Assembly (NCBI GenBank): GCA_002914805.1
Contig: JXTB01000722.1
Coordinates: 73,402 to 137,401 of the forward strand
Reading direction: 5' to 3'
DNA length: 64,000 nucleotides
From: Parasponia andersonii
Lineage: Eukaryota > Streptophyta > Magnoliopsida > Rosales > Cannabaceae
In this document: positions 1 to 10,579 of the stretch, piece after piece
How the letters are laid out: every line of letters starts with the position of its first letter
Position numbering within the stretch: the stretch's first letter is position 1
Notes under the pieces: model-generated
What the model saw: the letters and a program-made list of their open reading frames with translations, nothing else
Told to the model about the DNA's origin: nothing
Database searches by the model: none
Position numbers and translations under genes: made by a program

Positions 1-1300
1 AGGGGCGAATGTACCAATCCGCTGGGCCCTCGACCCTTTGTAAGGTAACTCTGCCAGGAGAGCAGAGCTGCCTCCTCAGCGAGTTTAACTCCGAATCCAC
101 AACAGGGCAGAGCTTCTGATTCTACTTTGGGGTCATCGTTCTGAATTCGATCAAAAGGAGCGAAAGGTTCTAGCAAAGGGAAGAGTCAGAAATCCTAAGA
201 TTTTAGAAAGCTAGAATACTTAGAGATTTTGGTTAAGTAAGAAATGAGCGTAAATGCGGCTTTTATAGAGGGGGCGCCGAAAAGTTTTTCCTGGAGGGGA
301 ACGGTGCGAGGAAGACTGAAGCACTAGAATTTCAAAAATCTGAAAAAAGTCGTGACGCGGGTTAGCATGCACCAACGTCAGTAATTGGGAAGAAATAATG
401 GTAAGGGGCCATGTGTACCCCTCAAATTGGAGGACTGGAGACACGATTTCCACATTTGATAGATGTGAATCCATCAAATAGGGAAATGGGGGTAGTTGTG
501 AGGCCCGTTCCTAGATCACATACCACATGGACGATTTAAGTAGCAGAACAGGTCACAAGGGGGGGCATGTCATTCGATGCGTGTCCAGAATAACAATTTA
601 AAAGCCACGCGAGTCGCACGTGATACCGCATGGGCCCATGGGCTGTCCGAGGCCAGGGCCGAATCCATCCCAGATCCTTGACGGTTCGGCCCAATCCAGT
701 TCTTACCTCGACAGCTGGGGGTCAGAAGCCTCGAAGGTCTTCTCCCAGAAGACCATGGGAGGCAACGCACTGCTCCAGATCCAAACAGTACATTTAATGT
801 GATCTTAGATAGGTGTGCACATTAGGCAAGCCGTCCTGACAGAACGACGGTTTGTCAAAATCTCGCCCCCGACGGGCTCGAGTCATAGGGGACGGCGAAA
901 AGCAGGCCAGGATGATGCAAAAGAAATCACGGTAACTACAGCCCGTGATTTCTGGAGTAAATCGTGATGAAAAAAGGTACTCGATCTTGGGATTGAGAGC
1001 CAGAAAAGCTCACAGTTCCAGGATTATATATACGAGCCTTGCTTCCCCCTTGAAGGGAGAGATTTTTAAAAATATATACAGAGAAAAACTTAATTTTTGC
1101 TACTCAGTCTCAGGGATAAACAAGTGACTTAAGCATCGGAGAGTCTTTACAGGTAGCCACCTCTGCCTCTCTGACCCGTCCTAAAGTTGAAAGTACACTG
1201 GGATAGCAAGGATACGTGGACAGTTAGTAGATATGACGTCAGCAGTTCAGAGACACGTACACAGCTGATAAGAATCGCACCAACAGTTAGACATATAAAA
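1..1300. other. GC-richer stretch resembling LTR-retroelement remnants
   Basis: This stretch is clearly less AT-rich than the DNA that follows and contains no convincing gene. On the plus strand it has a TATA-like run near 1023-1031 followed by a leader-like stretch and a segment near 1130-1170 whose layout (acttaagcatcggagagtct, then tttacaggtagcc) resembles the U5 part of plant Gypsy LTRs. On the minus strand there is another TATA-like sequence near 262-272. I infer one or two LTR fragments in opposite orientation, but I could not find matching terminal repeats, a primer binding site or any pol motif. The short open frames here look incidental. Confidence 0.35.
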
Positions 1301-2106
1301 GTGGAGAAAAAATAATTATAGCACTCAAAATAATTAATTCAAGACGGGAAGAACTAGTTGAGTGTAGTAGTTTTGTCACGTACAAATATAAACTCCCTTT
1401 GCCCTCCTTTTTTCAAAAAAAAAAAAAAAAACCCATAATTATTCTCTAATTCTACAAATTATGGTTCTCAACCCTTATAAATATTGTCGTTTGTAAATTG
1501 ATTATTTTCATGCGTTTTACAAATATAATGGAATATAATTTATATTTGCTATAAGCCGTAGATGAATTTGTATTTGTAGGAAAAAGGATAATTATTGCAT
1601 TTTCTGGAAAAAAAAAAAGAAGAAGAAAACGAGATAATAGTTCAAAGACACGAGATTATTTATCGTCTGTATAAAAAAAAGAGGTAAAGAAAGGGAGAAA
1701 GTTGCTTCTGGTTTGTGGAAAAAAAAATCAATAATTATTAGCTGTAATCACCGATCATCCGAACCCTAATTTGACTTTGGACCCGAGAAAGTCTATACAC
1801 ATGGGGCCATCTAGGGCATGCAAGTGTCGTATCGGCAATTTGTACAAAAATCGCCGAGTATGCTGACGGCCCCATCTCAATAACTCGGCTTGAGTAGGCT
1901 AAAGTTAAGCCAGCTTGTTTTTTCCCTGAGGATTTGTTAGCTGTCCAAAGCACATGGGCCCACAAACTTTGGTGTCCGTGCCGTCAAGGCTCTTACTGTA
2001 CACAGCTTCAAGAAACTTTGGTTAATGAAATTAATTAAAAACGTAATTATAAAGCATAACGAGGCTTCTGCATCGATAAATACCCTTAGCTGTAAAATAT
2101 TTTGTA
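1301..2106. other. AT-rich intergenic DNA, nothing recognised
   Basis: The stretch has poly-A/poly-T runs and no reading frame with family-like features. A moderately GC-rich patch at about 1740-1990 gives a 75-codon open frame on the minus strand without recognisable motifs. Confidence 0.5.
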
Positions 2107-2866
2107 GGGTTAATCACGTACAAAGTTTTAATTTTTTAGTTAAAAAAATTTTTGATTTTTGAATGTCTGTAAAATAATATTTTTATTTTTAAATTTTTAT
2201 AAAATAATATTTTAATTTTTGAAATTCTGTAAATTAATATTTTTATTTTTGAATTCTGTAAATTAATATCTTGATATTTACGATTTTCATAAATTAATAC
2301 CCTCAGTTTTTATTTTCTTTGTATATTTATGAGCAAATTAAAAGATCCGAGTCTTTCATTAACTTATTAAAAATGTTTAGATTTTAGTATATTATCAGAA
2401 ATTATTTTATAACTATTTTTTTGATTAATTGTTAAGAAAACACAATTTTTTTTACTTGTCATGTTTCTTTTTCTTTTTTTTTTTTACAATTAACTACTTT
2501 TAACTCTCGTTCTAATTTTTTTACTTTTCTATTTTAAATGAAAAGTGAAATAAGCTAATTACAAATATTTTTTCAAAAAATTTATTATTATTTAATAAGT
2601 TTTAATTAAGTTAGTGATGACTATTACGATCTTTTTATTATTAAAATTAATTAATTGGACATTAAGGTTATAAATTTACATGAATTTTAAATTTTAGGAT
2701 ATTAATTTGTAGAATTCAAAAGTGAGTGTATTATTTTATAGAAATTCACAAATCAGGATATTATTTTACAGAAATTTATATAGTATTATTTTACAGATAT
2801 TCAAAAGTCAAGGTTTTTTTTTACAAAAAAGTTAAAATTTAGAATATTTTAACATTATTATCCCTA
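2107..2866. mobile_element. Foldback-type TIR element, copy 1 (non-autonomous)
   Basis: The left arm (about 2107-2310) is built from degenerate units of roughly 35-40 bases containing 'ctgtaaattaatat'. The right arm (about 2640-2866) contains the same units in inverted orientation. The interior (about 2440-2620) matches, in reverse complement, the interior of a second element at 25611-26203. No coding capacity is visible, so it would depend on a transposase from elsewhere. The superfamily is not determined. Confidence 0.6.
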
Positions 2867-5318
2867 TTTTTTTTTATGTGTTTCAAAAAAAAAAACCCTC
2901 ACCCTAAATCCTAATTATTAATGACTTGATAAACTCGGGCATCTTTCCTTGTTTTTTTTTTTTTAAAAATATTAGAAACTCGGGCATTGTTTAGACTGAG
3001 ATTAATTGAAGAGTGTGAGGCAATTTTGTCTATAGAGTGGTGACTGGCGAGTGAAGATTTTGTCGACTCGTAAACGAGATTGACGGGTGCCTAAATCTCG
3101 GGATTTCCGTACAAGCCAACGGCTTTTATAATTTTCCACGTTCTTTTAAGGCTTACAAGGAGATCTAAAATAATGTTATAGTATCCAACAATATTAGCAT
3201 ATCTAACTAGAATTAGTAAAATATAGCATTGTTATAAGTATTATATCTGAAACAATACTACCAATGCTATTCACTAATTTTATTGTTGAGATTTTGAGAA
3301 GACTGAGAATGAGATTAGATTAGATGTAGATTGTAGATCCATTACTTGGAGGTTTTCTAAAAATTAAAAGAAAAACAAAAAGAAGAAGAAGAAGAAGAAG
3401 AAAAGAAGATAGCGGAGAAAGATTTTGCTGCCTTTTGTTGATTGTTTTTGGTCATTTTCAAGTTGTCTTGTTGCGGATCGTCAAGTATATAACTATACAA
3501 AAAAATTTCCAAGTCAGAAATAAATAAACAAGATTAATAAAATTTTGAGTATAAGATGTGTATCCTTTTATTGTATTATACGGGATTTGATCTTCGATAT
3601 TTATATATTAACTTGGGGAGGGGCCGGGATTATTGGAAAAGGATTTTTTTAAAAAAAATAATATTGGAAAAGGATTTTATACCATACAAATAGTAGTGAA
3701 TTAATAGTAAATGTTGAAAAAACGGTATGCTTATATTTGTATACTAGATTTTAGTACATGTTCCCATTACTCAATTTCTAGTAATCATTCGTATAGGTAA
3801 GGTTAAGGTATCCGTTGTTAACTTATAATATAAATTGAGCAATATTAAGAGATGTTTGTTTTTACAAATATCTTTCATGAATTTCTGTAGAAAATCTAAT
3901 TCCAGGGAGAATAAAATTAATTTACTGTTTTATAATATTTTTCTTGGATCTCTTTGTTGTTTAGTAATATACTCACATTTTCTCACGTATGATGATCCAT
4001 TCCCATATGAAAAAAAAATGTCTCAATTGCTAAAATAGTTGCTCTTTGTGGGCTCCACTTTTAATTAAAAAAGATCAAAATTAAAATAAAGATATTGTTT
4101 TTTTTAAATGAAATAAAGATATAGTTGGAATAAGAAGTTTTAAAAGGAGATATAGATAAAATAAGAGAATAGAAAAAATAATAGAATAAACAAGCAAGAG
4201 GAACGACCTGATTCCCAAGTTTATTCGCTTATTATAATGTAATAGATGCGTCTCATAAACGTTATATTTGATTAAAATATAATAAGACGTTCATAGTACT
4301 ATACTATAAAATCATACATATTCTACGTAATAGGGTTAATGAGACAAATGGACCCGACATTATCTAATTTGTATCAATTTGATAAAATTGTAATTATAGT
4401 TATTAAGTTTTTAGAGTTTTTGATTTGAAATAATTTAGTTCATAAATTATCTAAATTATAATTTATTATTAAATTTATAACAAAAAAAAAACACACGTAA
4501 AGAGCTCTTAGAGGCATTGGTAGCATCTTAAAGCGTATTTAAAATATAATTTAAAAATTTTAAATATAAAATGAACATCACAGAAAAATTCTTACCAAAT
4601 TTGTAGTTCCAAAAAATCTAAAAATTGTAAATAATACAAATTTCTTTCTCTCCAAATCTTTTTGTTTAGTGTACATATTTTTTTTCTCAAATATACTTTT
4701 AGATATTACAATGTGTTTCTTACATTTGTTTTTGTTCATAAATTTAACAATAAGTTAGTCTAAAGACCATATTACTTCAAATTAGAAAGTTTATATACTT
4801 AATTATTAGAATTAAAATTTTGAGAACTAAATTGGCACAAATTAGATAGTCCTATGCACCATTTGTTCCATAAACTCACGTAATAATATGTTATTCACAT
4901 GTATTCTTCACATAGCCCTAAAATCAATCTCGAGCGACACTATTGCTTATCATTGATTACATTTTAATTAATCTACCATGAAACTTATCCTGGGATCATA
5001 CCCCACTTATAAACAGCTAGCTTAGAATGTGATGGAACTATGCTTACTGGCAAATTACACCATGGGGTACAGCCTAAAGAATACAGATAATTAACAATGT
5101 GACAAACATGATCATTTGCAACTACATAAATACATATATGCGCATAAAATATGCGCCTTTTTTGTTTGCCTATAACAAACCGGGGACATGAGCTTGGTTA
5201 ATGTCTATTGTATAGTCCCCGGATCATTGTCCTAGGCCTAATAAGAGTCCTAGAACATGCTTTTGATCAAGGGAAAGAGATAATATAAAGAACAAAAATA
5301 AATATATAATTATGGTTT

Positions 5319-5320
<2 letters not shown>
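2867..5320. other. AT-rich intergenic DNA with simple repeats
   Basis: I see no gene here. There is a GAA microsatellite at about 3381-3402 and many poly-A/T runs. The open frame at 3835-4038 is AT-driven and has no family features. Confidence 0.5.

Positions 5321-5350
<30 letters not shown>
5321..5350. repeat. (TA)n microsatellite
   Basis: The stretch is an almost pure alternating TA run. Flanking open frames on both strands encode runs of Tyr-Ile from this repeat and are not genes. A second TA run lies at about 6358-6391. Confidence 0.9.
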
Positions 5351-5353
<3 letters not shown>

Positions 5354-5609
5354 GTAGTGAATACATATGTTTCAGAACTATTTACAAGTTTTGGACACAT
5401 ATATATATATAGTACAATCCATGGATTATCATGTTCTCTCTCTATCATGCAGTATCTCGTTATTAATTTGTCCAATTTCATATGTACCCTCGTACACACG
5501 AAAAAAAATACGTCTCCATGCATTGAAAAAGCTACAGTACAAATGCTTAAGTCGATCTTTCCTGCCCTTTATTATTATCCATGTCTACAAAGAAATTAAT
5601 AAAAAATGA

Positions 5610-6353
5610 TTCGTAGGTCAAGAAATGATGCACTAAGTCAACTAAGGAGGTTATAGATTATATAGTTATTTTCTTAACCAATTAGTTTATAAGATAAGCA
5701 CCACTAATCTTTGCACAGACATGTAATATTATATGCTTATTTTTGTTGTGTATGTCGTGTAACTAAATAAAGAAACCTTACGTGACAGCAGTCTGGCAAA
5801 CTCCTATTTGTATTTATTCTAAATCGTTATTATTTGTACTATATAGTGTTTTAATGCTTTGTATTACTCTAATAAACTACCATGCAATTGCAAAAATAGT
5901 CCAATGGCTTTATAAAAACAAATAGCTAGCTCTGTTCGAAAAAGACCTGTTCATAATTGAACCAGCGTGACCTGGTCATGTCAATAAGATCATAACGATC
6001 GATGATGTTACTAAAATGAAATTAAAAATAAAAAATAAAAAAGTGTGGGGTTTATCTTGAACCATCAATAATGTAATACTAGTGCTGTCCTAAATTACCA
6101 TTATAAGGAAGTTGAGAAATCGAATATAAAGATAAAGTCCTATTAAAGGAAGTTTTTATTTTTCCTCTTATATAGAGGGGACCAATTAAAGTTAGTCCAA
6201 GACAAGAACTCAAGGAAAATGTCATTTTCCATAATTATTTACCAGTTTTGGAGATCGGATTGCTTATGTATATGCATTTTTATGGTTAAAACTTAACAAT
6301 GACTCATCACCGATATGAATCGTTTCTGTATTAGCCAAAATAAAAAACTTCAA

Positions 6354-6392
<39 letters not shown>

Positions 6393-6631
6393 GGTTACCA
6401 ATCTAGTATATATTTTTTTTTATCTATATGTAGATATTTTTTTTAGGCATTAGATCATTATAAAATAATCTAATGGCTATAATGAAGTGCATGAAAAAAC
6501 GTGCATCATTAATGCTATTTTTTTCTTATTTTTTACTATAAAAAATGTGCATGATAAATTTTTATTAGTCAAAATGATACATAGGTAAAAAAAAATACCT
6601 ACTGGATTCGTGCCTATATAAAAATATACAT
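5610..6631. other. AT-rich intergenic DNA, nothing recognised
   Basis: No coding pattern or RNA gene was seen. The stretch ends at the assembly gap and contains the second TA microsatellite. Confidence 0.5.
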
Positions 6632-7052
6632 NNNNNNNNNNNNNNNNNNNNNNNNNNNNNNNNNNNNNNNNNNNNNNNNNNNNNNNNNNNNNNNNNNNNN
6701 NNNNNNNNNNNNNNNNNNNNNNNNNNNNNNNNNNNNNNNNNNNNNNNNNNNNNNNNNNNNNNNNNNNNNNNNNNNNNNNNNNNNNNNNNNNNNNNNNNNN
6801 NNNNNNNNNNNNNNNNNNNNNNNNNNNNNNNNNNNNNNNNNNNNNNNNNNNNNNNNNNNNNNNNNNNNNNNNNNNNNNNNNNNNNNNNNNNNNNNNNNNN
6901 NNNNNNNNNNNNNNNNNNNNNNNNNNNNNNNNNNNNNNNNNNNNNNNNNNNNNNNNNNNNNNNNNNNNNNNNNNNNNNNNNNNNNNNNNNNNNNNNNNNN
7001 NNNNNNNNNNNNNNNNNNNNNNNNNNNNNNNNNNNNNNNNNNNNNNNNNNNN
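6632..7052. other. Assembly gap (421 Ns)
   Basis: An uninterrupted run of N. Both flanks are AT-rich with short TA-type repeats, which are a likely cause of the gap. Confidence 0.99.
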
Positions 7053-7332
7053 TATATTATTTTTTATACTTGGTATATAAGATTTTACATATAGTATAAA
7101 AATATATATACTCAGCTATTGAGTTATAAAAAGAGGAAAACGAATATTTTATTAAAACGAAGTGTTAAAGAAAGAGACGTGCACTAATTTCCTTTTCTTA
7201 CTATACTATTACGGGAAATTGACGCGATTAGTCTTTTTTTTTTTTTGCCAGTGGACTTCTTAGTCTCTTTTGGAGAGAGAAAAAATAGTCATTCTGAAAA
7301 TGTTATTTTTTCACTTTAAGCTTTGTTACTGG

Positions 7333-7640
7333 TAGTCACAAGTTTGTGACTGAGAGTCACGGTTTATTTTACATCGTTATAAATATTGTGAGTTTTCAAA
7401 ATATATGCAATGTTATAATTTTGTGAACAATAGTCATAATTTTTTGACACATTTTCTCGATATGTATTAAATTGTTACATTACTCACCATTTTGTTACTA
7501 CTAGTCACAATTTTGTGATAAGTTATCATAGTTTGTTTTACATTGTTACAAATATTATCACAAAATTTATTCATAGTCACAATTTTATGATTCAAAGTCA
7601 CAGTGTGATTTACATTGTTATAAATATTACGAGATCCCGC
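7333..7640. repeat. Degenerate dispersed/tandem repeat with internal palindromes
   Basis: At least three related units occur, at about 7333-7395, 7502-7557 and 7573-7631. Each starts with a 'gtcacaa...ttgtgac'-type inverted pair and continues into 'tttacattgttataaatatt'. Weaker echoes of the 'agtcata/tatgact' pairs continue to about 7960. There is no coding content. It could be part of a TIR element or a decayed satellite. Confidence 0.5.
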
Positions 7641-8441
7641 TACTATGATTTGTACAATTTTTACATTTTACCATGATTTATGAGTCCAAATCACAAATAT
7701 TTATACCAATCTTATAAAAGAAAGACAAATATTCCTATTAGCCAACAATAGCTATGTAATATTTATATAACACAAATATAATTTTACAAGAAAAACTATA
7801 TCATTTTCTTTACTAGTAATCATATATATGATACCTATAGTCATACAATTCATAGCATTCATAATTTTGTATTACATAACCCTGATTTATGACTATTAGT
7901 TATAAAATTTGTGTCTATCTTTTTTTTTTTTTTTGAATACATTGGATAACTATGTGCCTATTTTACAACAACAAAAAAAGCCTTCGCATTGGATAATAAT
8001 GGCTTTATGACATTTTTCTAACACGAACTAATTTTACAATAAAAACAATGTCATTGTATTTATTAATAATCATATTTGCGTTATCTACATACACACAATT
8101 CTTGATAATAATAAACTTTATGATATTTCAAAAAATGAAACTGGTCTTAATGCATCTTACCCAACCCAATTATGTCAAGAAGTAGGGGCACTATCCTTTC
8201 TTCTTTTTAAATGTCCTCAAATTTATAATTTTATAAATTAATTGTTCATTAGAGAATCAATGGTACACACAGATAAAAATGTAATTGGAGAGGTAAACGG
8301 AATATAATTTAGCTCCAATTATGAATTGTTTATGGAGAATTGAACTACATATAATGATTAAATCGATGGACTGCTCGATGTTTTCAGAGTAAATTAATTA
8401 TGTAATTTCAAGAGTACAATTTCAAATTTTTAGTAGAGTAA
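7641..8441. other. AT-rich spacer, nothing recognised
   Basis: No gene was seen. A poly-T run lies at 7921-7934, and the stretch leads into the LTR remnant that follows. Confidence 0.45.
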
Positions 8442-9404
8442 TATTGGAATTAATAAATTAGACAAATTAATTAAAGAGTTTAATTAATTGTCATAATTTA
8501 TTGGAGTTTGAATTACAGGTTCATAAGTCCCTAATTCCACCTCTTACAAACACTGTACTAGATATTTCATTATTTCTATTACTGCACACTTTGTCTAGAT
8601 AAATAATCTATCTATATGTAATTAATAATAATTATTAATTAATTAAATTAAATTTATGGAGGGATAAGTTTCCTAATTTGTTTAAATTTTAAATTTAAAA
8701 ATATCTAATTATTAGATAATTAGATAAATAGAAAATGAGAAACTGACTAAATGTGAAATAGTTATATGCTAGTTTATATGGAGATATATATATTAATTAA
8801 TTAGATTAATGAATTTAAATATATATATATATAATGACATTTTTAATAATAATAAAAAAAAGAAGTTTACGTTTTTTTTAAACCAAAAGTTACGATCTTG
8901 TTTTTTTTAAAATTTCGTAAACACATATATATATATATATATATTAATTTATTAAATAGTTTAATAAATATATATATACATAAAGCAACCCTAGCAAAAA
9001 AAAAAAGATAGAATAGATACTACGTATTATTTTCTACAGAGACTCCATAAATTAGAGAGAAAAAGAAGAAAGTCTTCATATTCTCTATAGTACAAACCCT
9101 TGTAATCTCATATATTGAGAAAATTGCAAGACCCTAAAGTGTGAGTTTAAGAAATTGTATGCAATGCCCACACATTCATCTAGTTGTGCTTGAGACTTGG
9201 ATTGGAAGATCGTGGTTTAGAAGACAGTAAAGCTAGGATCCACTGATAGGCTACAAGAGGTATTAGATCTATTCTCTTTGTTTATTCCTATTTGCTATGA
9301 ACTAATACTATGCACTCATATAGTCAATTGTTTTGAGAAAATTTTTTATTATTCTTGGGCCAGTCTTCCACCGCGAAAATTATTTTAAATCCAACATCAC
9401 CAAC
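8442..9404 (+). mobile_element. Copia-type LTR remnant with a trace of primer binding site
   Basis: The left end 'tattggaattaataaatta' and the run 'ttattggagtttgaattaca' have the character of plant Copia LTR starts. Several hundred bases later the segment ends at 'ccaaca', followed by 'tttgtatcag' (9405-9414), a decayed form of the initiator-tRNA-Met primer binding site. No internal coding region follows; the sequence passes straight into the intron of the TPI pseudogene. I infer a truncated insertion. The left boundary is approximate. Confidence 0.4.
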
Positions 9405-9567
9405 ATTTGTATCAGCAAAAGAAAGAGTTCTTTTACCTTCTGTTTTCTCACATGGTAATGATGTATATGTTTACCACCATAATAAATTTCATATCTAGAA
9501 CTAAGCTAGCATATTTCCAGCCATGAGAATTCTTGCCAACAAAAGAAAAACAAAGTTCGATCCTTAC

Positions 9568-9661
9568 TTCCTAAGCCTGAGTAGGGGTTGCAACCTTCCT
9601 AGTTCCAATGGCCCAAACTGGCTCGTACGCCAAGCAATATTGTCCCAGTTTGATACTTTAT
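9568..9661 (-). pseudogene. TPI pseudogene, late exon with the catalytic-glutamate segment
   Basis: Read on the minus strand, a pyrimidine-rich acceptor ending ttttgcag (9662-9669) precedes DKVSNWDNIA. After a one-base frame slip come AYEPVWAIGTRKVATPTQA, a TAG stop and E, ending at a GTAAGG donor (9562-9567). The E of YEPVW is the catalytic base in TPI. The stop sits where the family has Gln (CAG to TAG), and Gly in the normal AIGTGK has become Arg. The exon length and boundaries fit plant TPI genes. Confidence 0.85.
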
Positions 9662-9931
9662 CTGCAAAAGAAAATCATTATTAAACTAGTAGACATATCA
9701 CACCAGGAAAAGGAACAAAGAAAAAGAAAAGAATAGAAAATGCGATCTTTGAAACTTGCAACACACAAAAAAGTGTAGATGAAAGTCCAGGACCGAAGGA
9801 GTAGAAAAAGATGCATGCGAAGACCATTTGATGAGGTTCATAAGATTGCAAAGATAAAAATAAAAAGCAAGTCAAGAAAAACACGTAGACCAAAATACCA
9901 ACTATCTAAAATCTGCTGAAGCTAAAGAATT

Positions 9932-10472
9932 TGTTAGGAGATCGGCTTTATGGAAGCGATAACACACAACTAAAGTTCGAGTTGAGAAAAATTGGGTAAG
10001 ATAAAAAAAATAAGGCACACAAAAGAATTAACATGGTTCGCTCAATTTAGGCTACATCCACGGATAAGGCTGTGAAGAATTTCACTATGAAAAGGAGATT
10101 ACAACTCATTTCTCTCTAAATACAAGGAAAGAACAAATGAACCTCTCTCTCTCTCTAAACAATTTAAGAGAAAACAAGTGGGACACTAAGAGGAATTCCT
10201 AGGCTTAAATTCTCTCTTAGAAAGGAAGAGGATTTTGAATGGGATACAAAATAAGTGATGAAGCCCTCCGTATTTATAGAACTTGAAAGGTGGTATGAAC
10301 ACCATCTTTTATTATTACTATTACGGCTGTCTTTTTTCACTATTACTATTGCGGCTGCCCTTTTTACTATTCCTATTGTGGCTGCCCTTTTTACTATTCC
10401 TATTGCGACTGCCTTTTTTCACTGTTTCTATTGCGGCTGGTTGGTGAGCTGCAATTGTTGATTTGTTCAACA
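9932..10472 (-). repeat. Copia-1 3' LTR
   Basis: The 541-base repeat begins TGTTAGGAGATCGGC and ends TTGTTCAACA on the plus strand. It matches 14073-14640. It contains a tandem array of about 27-base units (10307-10440). Confidence 0.93.
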
Positions 10473-10579
10473 TTCTCCCACTTGAAGACTTGATTTTAAT
10501 CATGTCTTCACACTTGATAAAACACTCTTTTCTTCCGTTGTTAATTCTTCATGCTACTTATATTTCTGCTAGGCCATAT

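Noticed and set aside
1738-1965. 75-codon minus-strand frame in a GC-richer patch
   Set aside because: No motif, no splice context and no start context; not supported as a gene.
5224-5609. Open frames around the TA microsatellite
   Set aside because: Runs of Tyr-Ile come from the (TA)n repeat and there is no other support.
10307-10440. Regular repeats considered as a CRISPR-like array
   Set aside because: The units are directly adjacent without spacers, lie in a plant LTR and recur in four LTR copies.
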